A DNA stretch of 19,908 nucleotides. Source: Candidatus Bathyarchaeota archaeon. Lineage in GTDB: Archaea; Thermoproteota; Bathyarchaeia; 40CM-2-53-6; RBG-13-38-9. The notes under the pieces were generated by a model. It saw nothing but the letters and a program-made list of their open reading frames with translations. It was not told the DNA's origin and did no database searches. Where the stretch lies: assembly GCA_026015225.1 (NCBI GenBank), contig JAOZGV010000048.1:1-19908 (forward strand), in the 5' to 3' direction. Made by a program: the position numbers and the translations under genes. This document shows positions 1-6,695 of the stretch, in pieces. Position 1 is the first letter of the stretch, and each line of letters opens with the position of its first letter.

Positions 1-581
1 ATATTAGATTTTTTATTAAAAATTCGATGTAAAAAAGTAATGAGAAAACATGTAAAGGGTATCGCTATTATATTTGGAAATCTATCATAAAACAAATAAT
101 TTCCTATGACAATTGGCGATAAAGAATAAATTACAGCAGCAAGGGAACTTTCCTTCTTTGTAAAATTGAATTCGCGTGCTAAAAAATAAAGGGAAAAGGG
201 TGCTATCAAATAAAAAAAAGCATCGATTATTTTGTAAGATAGAATAGGATTCTGAGTTATGAGAGAAAGAAAAAACACCATGAAATAACTTAGCGGAGGA
301 TATAGCAAGAGGAAAGGAGTTCCGCAATACCAGTCCGGATTCCAATTTGGAATATGACCGAAGTTATAAAATGATTTGTACATGAAAAGTATTTTGCTGA
401 GATGACTCGTTGAATCAATACCCAGTGGGAGTCCATCAATAAATCTTGGTGAGATTATAATAAGATTAATAAAAAAAACTAGAAGCAAAATTCTATTTTC
501 AGTTTCATCAAGAATATTTGATTTGAATGATGAAATTGAATTATTCCCCCATAAATTGAGTTCATTTTTGATTTTTCTCAC
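1..581 (-). CDS. Polytopic PTPS-related / GT-C-like membrane protein (3' end off the window)
   Basis: An open frame runs from a GTG at 581-579 to the left edge with no stop, about 193 codons, so the C-terminal part is missing. After a polar N-terminus there is a hydrophobic segment (LLLVFFINLIII), then GLPLGIDSTSHLSKIL, then a loop with GHIPNWNPDWYCGTPFLLLYPPLSY, followed by several more hydrophobic segments. The Asp/His loop and the 'G-x-x-P-x-W ... G-x-P ... P-P' pattern resemble the PTPS_related family of membrane proteins, which look like GT-C-fold glycosyltransferases. No substrate can be read from this fragment. It starts 30 bases after the stop of the upstream PEF-CTERM gene in the same frame and is probably co-transcribed with it and the archaeosortase, so a role in glycosylation or assembly of surface proteins is plausible. 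I see no clear ribosome binding site. The first ATG (383) would cut into the conserved loop, so the GTG is preferred. Confidence 0.7.
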   Translation of the reverse strand, partial: MRKIKNELNLWGNNSISSFKSNILDETENRILLLVFFINLIIISPRFIDGLPLGIDSTSHLSKILFMYKSFYNFGHIPNWNPDWYCGTPFLLLYPPLSYFMVFFLSLITQNPILSYKIIDAFFYLIAPFSLYFLAREFNFTKKESSLAAVIYSLSPIVIGNYLFYDRFPNIIAIPFTCFLITFLHRIFNKKSN

Positions 582-611
582 ATTAGATAGACTTGATTGA
601 AACTTTCGTAA

Positions 612-1442
612 TCAATTAAAATAATTTAAGTTTAACTTGATGATTCGTTTAACAAAAATTATCGCAATAAAATTTATAATAATTATGATTAAGTATGGGG
701 ATGAAAATTCTGGAATATTTATCTCATCATCTTCATCACAAGCGGATTGAACAAAATAGGAATTATCAGGTTCGTCGATATCAAAAACCGATGCAATTAA
801 TCTGATATTTGCAACATTCGCATTTTTAGGGATATTCCATGAATTCTCAAATTCCTTAAAGGAGTTGGGTTTTAATTCAATTCTTTCTTTCATAGCATAA
901 TCTCTGAAAACATTGTTCCACTCATTTTTTTCTGATTGCAAACGATCTTCTACAATATATACTATAACTTCACCTTCAAATGGAAATCCATTTCTTTCAA
1001 CCACAGTGCAAACAAATCGTAATTCTCCCTCCTTTATCTCTTTATCAATGGAGAGCCCAATTTTATGGACTACGCGGCTTCCAGCCTTTAGTAATACATC
1101 TTTTTGTAGGACTTCTCCCTTTCTAAGTTCATATCCCCCATCGCATGTATAGGATGGAACTAATGATACATTGAGTTCCGCTGCCCTTTTCGAACCGTCG
1201 TTAGTACTCAATTTATCTTGAAGATGAAAATCTACAAGATGAAATGTATGTCCCAACTCATTCGATATCCTTTCAATCTCTACTCTTTCTTCGATACATA
1301 GGGGGCTTTGGGTATTTGAGAAATGTTCAATGAAAATAGAATGCGTAAACTCAATTTCTACAGCACTGGCTATATTTATGGAATAAATGAATGATACTAT
1401 TAAGCAAGAAAATAGAAATATTACGCTCAATGAGCGTTTCAT
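612..1442 (-). CDS. Secreted thioredoxin-fold protein with PEF-CTERM anchor
   Basis: 276 residues. Residues 1-27 form a signal peptide ending ASA. Residues 28-110 have a thioredoxin-like layout: beta strand EFTHSIFIEHFS, an active-site position reading SPLC (S46-P47-L48-C49) where a CxxC would be expected, a helix, and a cis-proline-type loop VPSYTCDGGYE (P96). The central region (115-235) is beta-rich and unassigned. The C-terminus is a sorting signal: IPEFSSPY (PEF at 244-246), a transmembrane stretch at 250-264, and the basic tail KRIIK. PEF-CTERM tails are processed by archaeosortases, and one is encoded directly upstream. The likely location is the outer face of the cell. With the first active-site Cys replaced by Ser, it may have monothiol or non-redox function; Cys49 and Cys100 are the candidate partners. 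An AAGGA ribosome binding site lies about 8 bases before the ATG. Confidence 0.75.
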   Translation of the reverse strand: MKRSLSVIFLFSCLIVSFIYSINIASAVEIEFTHSIFIEHFSNTQSPLCIEERVEIERISNELGHTFHLVDFHLQDKLSTNDGSKRAAELNVSLVPSYTCDGGYELRKGEVLQKDVLLKAGSRVVHKIGLSIDKEIKEGELRFVCTVVERNGFPFEGEVIVYIVEDRLQSEKNEWNNVFRDYAMKERIELKPNSFKEFENSWNIPKNANVANIRLIASVFDIDEPDNSYFVQSACDEDDEINIPEFSSPYLIIIIINFIAIIFVKRIIKLNLNYFN

Positions 1443-1500
1443 GGATCTTTCCTTCGTTATTTGATATTATATTCTAAATCTGATTAATTTGATTAATTGT

Positions 1501-1510
1501 AATTTATATT
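1501..1510 (-). promoter_or_regulatory. Candidate TATA box for the PEF-CTERM gene
   Basis: On the minus strand this reads AATATAAATT, about 60 bases before the ATG of the thioredoxin-like PEF-CTERM gene. It could give that gene its own promoter inside the archaeosortase cluster. The motif is common in such AT-rich DNA, so this is weak. Confidence 0.25.
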
Positions 1511-1558
1511 AAAGACATGCGTCAAATATAAGATCGATATTTAAAAAGGTTACTTATT

Positions 1559-2572
1559 TTAAGTATGGGTCTTTGAATTAATTACTTTTTTCTCAAACTC
1601 ATATTTTCTTTTTCTCTTAAAACTTTCCCATTCAGTAACTGCTAGTATGAAAATCACTATCCATATAATAAACAAAACTTCACCTATAGTTTCATGAAAC
1701 AGTCTCAAATTAACATTGATGAACGCACCATAGTAAATTATGAGAAAAATTCGAATCACATTGATGAAAAATGTTCCAACTGCACCTATTATAGTGTACA
1801 TGATTTTTCTATATATGGGAATGTCCAGCTTAATCATTAGGATGATAATGACTAAAAAGTATATTAGCATGCTAAGTATTCCAACACACGGCCAATACAA
1901 ACTCACTTTGAGAGTTCCTTTCTTTCCCCAGATTACAAGGGTTTGCTCGTCTATAATATTAATTCGTACACCAATGTAACCAAGCATTGAAACTACTAGA
2001 AAAATAATTATTGAGACAACGCCTTCGAATATGCCTAATTGGCTATGAGGAAGTGCTGAATCAAGTAACAGAATTGAAGCCATACCTATGGCATACACAA
2101 TGGGAGTAGGAAAATATTTTAGATCTCTTGGACCATTAAAGGAAAAACTAATCATGCCGATCACAAAGAATGTGTATATGACATAGTCCCACATTCTAGT
2201 CCAACTCAAATCTCCTGGTACATTTATCATCTTTCCAAGTGATGCAATCATTGTATGGTAGCCAAATGTGTATAGGAACGTGAAGTAGAATAGCATCGCA
2301 AAGATAAGAAACAATCTTGCTATAACACTTCTTCTAGATTTTTTAAACTCTAATTTGTTTCTGCTATCCAACCATTCTATCAATATGAATAGGACAATGA
2401 AAGTCATACTGCCTTGTCCTTCATTCCATCCAAGAATGAATAGCTCTGGATTAACAATGAAAATTAATAAAAGGGGTAAAAGAAATGGTAAGATAAAAAA
2501 AAGTGTACGTGATGAGATTATGCGTTTAATTTTCTCGATTATCTTCTTTTTTCTCAATTCCATTTTCGTCAC
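1559..2572 (-). CDS. Archaeosortase (exosortase/archaeosortase family transpeptidase-like protease)
   Basis: 337 residues, strongly hydrophobic, about eight membrane segments. The family triad is visible in order near the C-terminus: Cys229 in WPCVGILSM, Arg274 in FFINVIRIFLI, and His293 in LFHETIGEVLF. Archaeosortases recognise a C-terminal tripartite signal (motif, TM helix, basic cluster), cleave it and transfer the surface protein to a lipid anchor. The neighbouring downstream protein ends in a PEF-CTERM tail, as does the 1027-residue protein elsewhere in the window, so PEF-type substrates are the natural guess. The subfamily (ArtC-like or other) cannot be fixed by eye. The annotated start is GTG at 2572-2570; an ATG three codons later (2563) is equally possible, as neither has a convincing ribosome binding site. 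It heads a minus-strand cluster with the PEF-CTERM gene (116-base gap) and the PTPS-related gene. Confidence 0.87.
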   Translation of the reverse strand: MTKMELRKKKIIEKIKRIISSRTLFFILPFLLPLLLIFIVNPELFILGWNEGQGSMTFIVLFILIEWLDSRNKLEFKKSRRSVIARLFLIFAMLFYFTFLYTFGYHTMIASLGKMINVPGDLSWTRMWDYVIYTFFVIGMISFSFNGPRDLKYFPTPIVYAIGMASILLLDSALPHSQLGIFEGVVSIIIFLVVSMLGYIGVRINIIDEQTLVIWGKKGTLKVSLYWPCVGILSMLIYFLVIIILMIKLDIPIYRKIMYTIIGAVGTFFINVIRIFLIIYYGAFINVNLRLFHETIGEVLFIIWIVIFILAVTEWESFKRKRKYEFEKKVINSKTHT

Positions 2573-2599
2573 ATAAAATGATTCAAGTATGGCCTTAGT

Positions 2600-2643
2600 T
2601 GATAATTTATCAGCAAGATAACAACGTTTTACCTATATAAAAT
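2600..2643 (-). promoter_or_regulatory. TATA box and 6-1-6 dyad upstream of the archaeosortase
   Basis: On the minus strand ATTTTATATAG (2643-2633) is a good TATA candidate about 65 bases before the GTG. Between it and the gene lies the perfect palindrome TGATAA-T-TTATCA (2600-2612), 20-30 bases downstream of the TATA element, where transcription would begin. That is a typical place for a repressor site. The palindrome is visible; the regulatory role is inferred. Confidence 0.4.
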
Positions 2644-2739
2644 GCACGGTATTGTAAAGTTAAAATTTTAAGATTCTCAGTTTATAAGTGGCGTCCTGTA
2701 TCCTTTATAAATATCACGAAGATTATTTCAGAATTTTTT

Positions 2740-2755
2740 AAGCGCACACGCGCTT
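2740..2755. repeat. Hairpin AAGCGC-ACAC-GCGCTT in GC-rich island
   Basis: A perfect 6-bp stem with a 4-base loop, GC-rich within a very AT-rich spacer. It lies between the archaeosortase promoter and the SCP2-like gene. A second GC-rich stretch (GAGCACAGTGCGCTC, 2782-2796) follows within 30 bases. On the minus strand the stem is followed by A residues and on the plus strand by no T run, so it does not look like an ordinary terminator. Confidence 0.4.
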
Positions 2756-2803
2756 CGAAATATATCATTTCTTAACTACGTGAGCACAGTGCGCTCCCTT
2801 TTT

Positions 2804-2835
2804 AATAATAAGTCAAATCGGCTTTCTTTCCGATT
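2804..2835 (-). terminator. Candidate terminator after SCP2-like gene
   Basis: AATCGG (2816-2821) and CCGATT (2830-2835) form a perfect 6-bp stem with an 8-base loop, about 31 bases past the stop of the SCP2-like gene. In minus-strand direction it is followed by TTGACTTATTATT, T-rich but interrupted. It may end the SCP2-like transcript. The stem is certain; the function is inferred. Confidence 0.3.
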
Positions 2836-2865
2836 CAAGATTTCAATTAAATCATTACAGTTCGG

Positions 2866-3228
2866 TCAGATATCTTTTCCAATAATTCTTTTAATTAAAT
2901 CAATTTCCTCAATGCCAATATTTCTAATTTTAATTTTTCCAGTGAGTACCATAGTCATAATTTGCATGAAATCAATATTACGGCAGATTAATTTTTGAGC
3001 TGTTTTTTTGTCTAATTCAACATACATATCTTCTGGATTTGATATCATAGATTTTTCTAATAAAATTTCTTCCACTGAAATCTTAGTAGCATATATTGTA
3101 TCATCTTTTATGTTTATAATTACGCGCTTTTCATCGTATTTCCTTAAAATATCCTTTAGGGTTTCATCAGATTTTGCTCTTTCATTTACTTTATCGATAA
3201 TTTGATTTAGAATCTTTTCAAAAGCCAA
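2866..3228 (-). CDS. SCP2-like (sterol-carrier-protein-fold) small protein
   Basis: 120 residues, no signal peptide or TM segment. An N-terminal amphipathic helix (AFEKILNQIIDKVNERA) precedes a beta-rich section and the C-terminal pattern RNIDFMQIMTMVLTGKIKI followed by RNIGIEEIDLIKRIIG. This 'helix - G-x-I - G - helix' arrangement is typical of the SCP2 fold, which has a hydrophobic pocket for lipids or acyl chains. The length fits stand-alone SCP2 domains. The ligand is unknown. It is separated from both neighbours by more than 250 bases with hairpin-rich spacers, so it is probably monocistronic. Confidence 0.6.
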   Translation of the reverse strand: MAFEKILNQIIDKVNERAKSDETLKDILRKYDEKRVIINIKDDTIYATKISVEEILLEKSMISNPEDMYVELDKKTAQKLICRNIDFMQIMTMVLTGKIKIRNIGIEEIDLIKRIIGKDI

Positions 3229-3349
3229 AGCTTAACCCACAATAAAAATATCCTTTGAATTCATCGCTTAAACTCAATAGACATATAAAATTTTATAACA
3301 ACTTATCTTTTCTCAATGCTTAGCACTCCATACTAATTTCAAGATTTGG

Positions 3350-3371
3350 AAAAAATGCAAGCGCGCGCGCT
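3350..3371 (-). terminator. GC palindrome plus T-run, candidate terminator
   Basis: AGCGCGCGCGCT (3360-3371) is a perfect 12-bp palindrome. On the minus strand it is followed, after TGCA, by six T residues (3355-3350). It lies about 115 bases beyond the stop of the 187-residue gene and upstream of the SCP2-like gene, so it could end the former's transcript or a small RNA. The alternating purine-pyrimidine run could also favour unusual DNA structure. Confidence 0.35.
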
Positions 3372-3389
3372 CACAGAAGCGTTTTCAGG

Positions 3390-3429
3390 CCTTTCGTCGT
3401 GACTTACAGCTGCACTTTCGACGAAAAGG
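3390..3429. repeat. Long hairpin in the 3229-3486 spacer
   Basis: CCTTTCGTCG (3390-3399) pairs with CGACGAAAAGG (3419-3429): ten base pairs with one bulged A and a 19-base loop containing ACAGCTG. With the adjacent GC palindrome it makes an approximately 80-base structured stretch in an AT-rich spacer. No ORF explains it. A small structured RNA or an mRNA 3' element are the main options. Confidence 0.45.
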
Positions 3430-3486
3430 AAAATACAACTTAGCAATTTTTTATTCATTTTTTTAAAAATTAGCGGAAGCCATTAT

Positions 3487-4050
3487 TCAATATTCAACCT
3501 GAATCTCTATCATCCATTTTACGTTTTTAGATTTAATATTTAGATAGAACTCAGGCCCGAGTGACTTTATCACTAATGATTTCGAACCAGCTTTACGCTC
3601 GGTGACGAACTCCTCATATACTGATCCCTTTTGGTCCGACCGGTAAACATACATGATAAAGTGGAATGGCTCTCCCCTCGATTCTATCTCATATTTGATT
3701 TTCCATTGCCCCTCTGTGATATTGAAGTCCTCGGTGATAGTATTATTAAAACCCTGGAATTTATAGATGGTGTGCCACCCCTTCAGATCTTTGGTTGTAG
3801 TCGTGGTATTTACTCCGGGAGTTATCGTGATGGTCGTCGTTGTAGAATCCCCTGCTACAGATGACGTTATAGTTTCCCTCATTTGAATAGTTGCAGTTGT
3901 AGTCTCGTTGAGAATATTGGATTTTTCAACAGTCTTGGTTTGTGTAATAGTCTGTATATCTATTTTTGCAGGCGCGATGATATATCCCATTCCAGATCCT
4001 ATTATTATGAAAATTGCAATTATTCCAAAGGATTTAATCGGAATATCCAT
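3487..4050 (-). CDS. Membrane-anchored extracytoplasmic protein with Thr-rich stalk
   Basis: 187 residues. One N-terminal hydrophobic segment (residues 8-26, FGIIAIFIIIGSGMGYII) acts as signal anchor or signal peptide. Residues 35-86 are Thr/Ser-rich (runs of TTTT), a probable glycosylated stalk with N-glycosylation sequons such as N48-E-T and N81-T-T. Residues 88-187 form a compact beta-rich domain beginning GWHTIYKFQG and containing WKIKYEIES and FHFIMYVYR. I do not recognise a named family. There is no Cys and no metal motif. The likely role is a small surface binding or sensing domain. It is divergent from the NTase-kinase gene, sharing a 106-base intergenic region. Confidence 0.6.
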   Translation of the reverse strand: MDIPIKSFGIIAIFIIIGSGMGYIIAPAKIDIQTITQTKTVEKSNILNETTTATIQMRETITSSVAGDSTTTTITITPGVNTTTTTKDLKGWHTIYKFQGFNNTITEDFNITEGQWKIKYEIESRGEPFHFIMYVYRSDQKGSVYEEFVTERKAGSKSLVIKSLGPEFYLNIKSKNVKWMIEIQVEY

Positions 4051-4104
4051 GATTTATTCCTATCATATAATAAAATTTAAAACTTAACAGAAATGCCTAC
4101 TTTA

Positions 4105-4126
4105 ACCATATAAAGATATAAAATCC
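4105..4126 (+). promoter_or_regulatory. TATA box for the NTase-kinase/trmI operon
   Basis: ACCATATAAAGATATAAAAT contains two overlapping TATA-like elements 35-50 bases before the ATG at 4157, consistent with an archaeal promoter and a short leader. Confidence 0.45.
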
Positions 4127-4156
4127 TGAAATTATCGTTCTAAATTTTAGAGATAG

Positions 4157-5821
4157 ATGGCCATGATCCTGAAGAATCAATTCCCAATTCAACAAATACT
4201 CGCGTTATGTAATGAGATACGCAATGATTATAGTTTGATCGGAGCATGCATCTACGGTTCTAAAGTATACGGATGTGGAGAAGTCAATAGTCCGTACGAT
4301 TGCCTATTGATCTTACAGGATTATGAAAGAGGAATCAGATATAATTATAGGAAATTGGGTAAAGAATCCGATATTTCATTTCTAATTGTAGATAGGGAGC
4401 TTTTCGAAATAGATGTAAATAATGGAAAAGTAGGAGATTTTCTTTCGAATAGAATACTGACTCCATATATCGTTACAATGAATTCAAACTATTTTGCCGA
4501 AAAAGAATTATTATTCAAAAAAAGAATCATTAAAGAGGAGCTTGAAAATCTTATAATCGAATACGGAGAGCTATCAAGGTCGTTATTAATTAAACCAGAA
4601 TATTTCGCTACAGCGAGAATGGTAAAGAGAGCTAAAGTTTTTCCTCCTTTGGGTTATGGCTACTCAAAGTTACTTAATGACTCAATCGCCATGAAATCCA
4701 TTGTGAAAAGTTTTAATGAAGCAATAGAGGGAATGGCTAAAGAAGGATTCATAACGATAGATGATCAAAATATTTTACCCTCGAATCATTTTATAAATAA
4801 TATTATTTCGAAAAGAACCTTAAAAAAAGTTGTAAATATATTAGAGCAAAGCAAAGCATCACTTTACTCATATTTAATGCACGGGAAAGCAGGATTAGTG
4901 GATTTAGATACAATTTCCAAAGAACTCACTTTTAGAACAAGAAAAGATCTTAGTAAAATTATAAGAAAAAAACATATGAAAGATCCTAGAGATTATCTTC
5001 ATCTCAGAGTTTCTAATGGTACAGTATGCTTGAATGATAAAAGTTCAATCACTGAAATTTTAAAGAGAATGAAACCCAATGCGAATATAGAAATAACTCC
5101 TTTAACTGGCGTGTTAAACGAGGTTTATCTAGTAAAGGTTGACGATGAAAAAATAATCGCAAAAAAATTCACTGATTGGCATAGCTTGAAATGGTTTGTA
5201 TTGAATATTTTTGCATTGGGAACAAAAACTTTCTATCTTTCTGGAAAGAACAGGTTACAAAACGAAATAAGTACTAACATATTTCTAACAGATAATAAAA
5301 TTTCTGTACCTTCAATACTACATGTTAGCTTACCACGAGGAATTGTATTTAGACAATTCATTGAAGGTTCGATAATTACAAACATAGTTAAAGAGAACAT
5401 TAATAACGAAGATCTCCCGAAACCATCAAAAGAATGTTTCTATCAACTTGGAAAATTTTTTGCAAATATTCATGATTTGGGTATTGAATTAGGAGATACC
5501 AAGCCTGAAAATTTTATAATGGATGATGATGGACAAATATTCGCATTAGACCTCGAACAGTCAAAAAGAAATGGGGATGCCTCATGGGATATCGCCGAAT
5601 TTCTCTATTATTCTGGTCATTATGCAATACTTCCAAAAAAAGGTCTAAAAAAAATGATGCATAGTTTTATAGATGGTTATTTGGAGATAGGTGATTATAG
5701 TATTCTAAAAAAAGCTGCAAATCTATCTTATATCAAGGTATTTTCTTTTTGGACTTCCCCGCAAGTTATGTTTACGATATCAGAAATTTTGCGAAATTCA
5801 GTTAAAAAATCGAGGAGATAG
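4157..5821 (+). CDS. Nucleotidyltransferase-like / Bud32-RIO-like kinase fusion protein
   Basis: 554 residues, soluble. Residues 28-52 (GACIYGSKVYGCGEVNSPYD) match the nucleotidyltransferase GS...G...(S)D motif, with G34-S35 and D48. The usual second Asp two positions earlier is Pro46, so transferase activity is doubtful. Residues 146-172 (PEYFATARMVKRAKVFPPLG) begin a helical middle region I cannot assign. Residues 315-485 look like a small atypical kinase: LTGVLNEVYLVK (nucleotide loop), Lys336 in IIAKKF, Glu370 in the next helix, the catalytic loop H439-D...GDTKPENF (D447, N452), and D465 in ALDLEQ replacing DFG. The GD-x-K-P-x-N layout is closest to Bud32, RIO and LPS-kinase-like enzymes. 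The trmI gene follows 7 bases after the stop, suggesting a tRNA- or translation-related role. The ATG at 4157 is taken; an ATG two codons later (4163) is also possible. Confidence 0.72.
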   Translation: MAMILKNQFPIQQILALCNEIRNDYSLIGACIYGSKVYGCGEVNSPYDCLLILQDYERGIRYNYRKLGKESDISFLIVDRELFEIDVNNGKVGDFLSNRILTPYIVTMNSNYFAEKELLFKKRIIKEELENLIIEYGELSRSLLIKPEYFATARMVKRAKVFPPLGYGYSKLLNDSIAMKSIVKSFNEAIEGMAKEGFITIDDQNILPSNHFINNIISKRTLKKVVNILEQSKASLYSYLMHGKAGLVDLDTISKELTFRTRKDLSKIIRKKHMKDPRDYLHLRVSNGTVCLNDKSSITEILKRMKPNANIEITPLTGVLNEVYLVKVDDEKIIAKKFTDWHSLKWFVLNIFALGTKTFYLSGKNRLQNEISTNIFLTDNKISVPSILHVSLPRGIVFRQFIEGSIITNIVKENINNEDLPKPSKECFYQLGKFFANIHDLGIELGDTKPENFIMDDDGQIFALDLEQSKRNGDASWDIAEFLYYSGHYAILPKKGLKKMMHSFIDGYLEIGDYSILKKAANLSYIKVFSFWTSPQVMFTISEILRNSVKKSRR

Positions 5822-5828
5822 GAATGAA

Positions 5829-6602
5829 TTGGAAAAAATAGATAAGGGCGACCAAATCCTCCTTTATTTTGATAATCGGAGAAAATGGTTAGTTTCAGTC
5901 ATAGAAGATAAGAAATTTCACACTCATAAAGGAATACTCGATTTAGAAAAAATTATGGATTTGGCATACGGAGAATCGATAGAAAGCTCATTGGGTTATA
6001 AATTTTGGATACTAAAGCCTAATTCTTGTGATATTTTATCAGCCTTTAAAAGACCTACACAGATAATTTATCCTAAAGATGCTGGCCTTATAATATTGAA
6101 ATTAGGAATTACTTCTGGAAAAAAAATTATCGAAGCAGGAACTGGCAGCGGTTCTTTGACTTCAATAATGGCGCAAATAGTGAAGCCAAATGGGCAAATA
6201 TATACCTATGATATTAATAAAAAATTCATGAGCATCGCTAAAAAAAATGTAAAAAAAGCAAATGCCTTCGATTATGTAAAATTCGTTAATGAGGATGCAA
6301 GAGAGGGATTCAAGCAATCAAACGTAGATGCGGTTATGCTTGATTTGGCCGATCCTTGGAATGTCGTTCCTTGTGCATATAATTCGCTTAAAGGAGGCAA
6401 TCCATTAGCATCCTTTAGTCCTACAATAAATCAAGTAGAAAAAACTGTTTCTGTCCTAAAAGAAAATGGATTCATAAATATAGAATCGATTGAATGTTTT
6501 ATGAGGGAAATGCATATCGAAAAAGGGAGAAGCAGGCCAATAAGTAGGATGATTGCCCATACGGGTTATCTAACTTTCGCAAATAAAATATATTGCAAAT
6601 GA
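5829..6602 (+). CDS. trmI: tRNA (adenine-N1)-methyltransferase TrmI (m1A57/58 type)
   Basis: 257 residues. TrmI methylates N1 of adenosine in the T-loop (in archaea positions 57 and 58) using S-adenosylmethionine. Visible features are an N-terminal small beta domain (GDQILLYFDNRRKWLV), the family segment KRPTQIIYPKDAGLI (74-88), SAM motif I EAGTGSGSL (102-110), the acidic residue at the end of the next strand (YDIN, D128), LDLADPW (171-177), and the C-terminal RSRP...AHTGYL (235-248). The start is TTG at 5829: no in-frame ATG exists before residue 43, and the domain begins right at this codon. GGAG at 5813-5816, inside the upstream gene, can serve as the ribosome binding site. It is probably translated from the NTase-kinase transcript. 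Confidence 0.88.
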   Translation: MEKIDKGDQILLYFDNRRKWLVSVIEDKKFHTHKGILDLEKIMDLAYGESIESSLGYKFWILKPNSCDILSAFKRPTQIIYPKDAGLIILKLGITSGKKIIEAGTGSGSLTSIMAQIVKPNGQIYTYDINKKFMSIAKKNVKKANAFDYVKFVNEDAREGFKQSNVDAVMLDLADPWNVVPCAYNSLKGGNPLASFSPTINQVEKTVSVLKENGFINIESIECFMREMHIEKGRSRPISRMIAHTGYLTFANKIYCK

Positions 6603-6623
6603 AGAATGTGATTTTAGTAACAC

Positions 6624-6670
6624 AATTCAATATTAAATTAACGTGTGCACTATACGATAGTGATTGAATT
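6624..6670. repeat. Nested inverted repeats before the dehydrogenase gene
   Basis: AATTCAAT (6624-6631) pairs with ATTGAATT (6663-6670), and inside it CACTAT (6648-6653) pairs with ATAGTG (6657-6662) around a 3-base loop. The arms are perfect; the right arms are adjacent and a 16-base bulge lies on the left. It is placed 26-70 bases before the ATG at 6696, so an operator, leader structure or end of the trmI transcript are all possible. Confidence 0.35.
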
Positions 6671-6695
6671 ATGAATAGAATTAGAGTGAAAAAAA

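Noticed and set aside
85..345. 86-residue ORF on the minus strand
   Set aside because: It lies in another frame of the longer open frame from the GTG at 581 to the left edge, which has a coherent membrane-protein sequence; this one has no plausible domain.
2780..2998. 72-residue plus-strand ORF
   Set aside because: It is antisense to the C-terminal part of the SCP2-like gene with no independent ribosome binding site or motif.
3361..3370. GC dinucleotide run as a microsatellite or assembly artefact
   Set aside because: Only five units long and embedded in a palindrome next to another hairpin; a structured element explains it better, and raw sequence gives no sign of misassembly.
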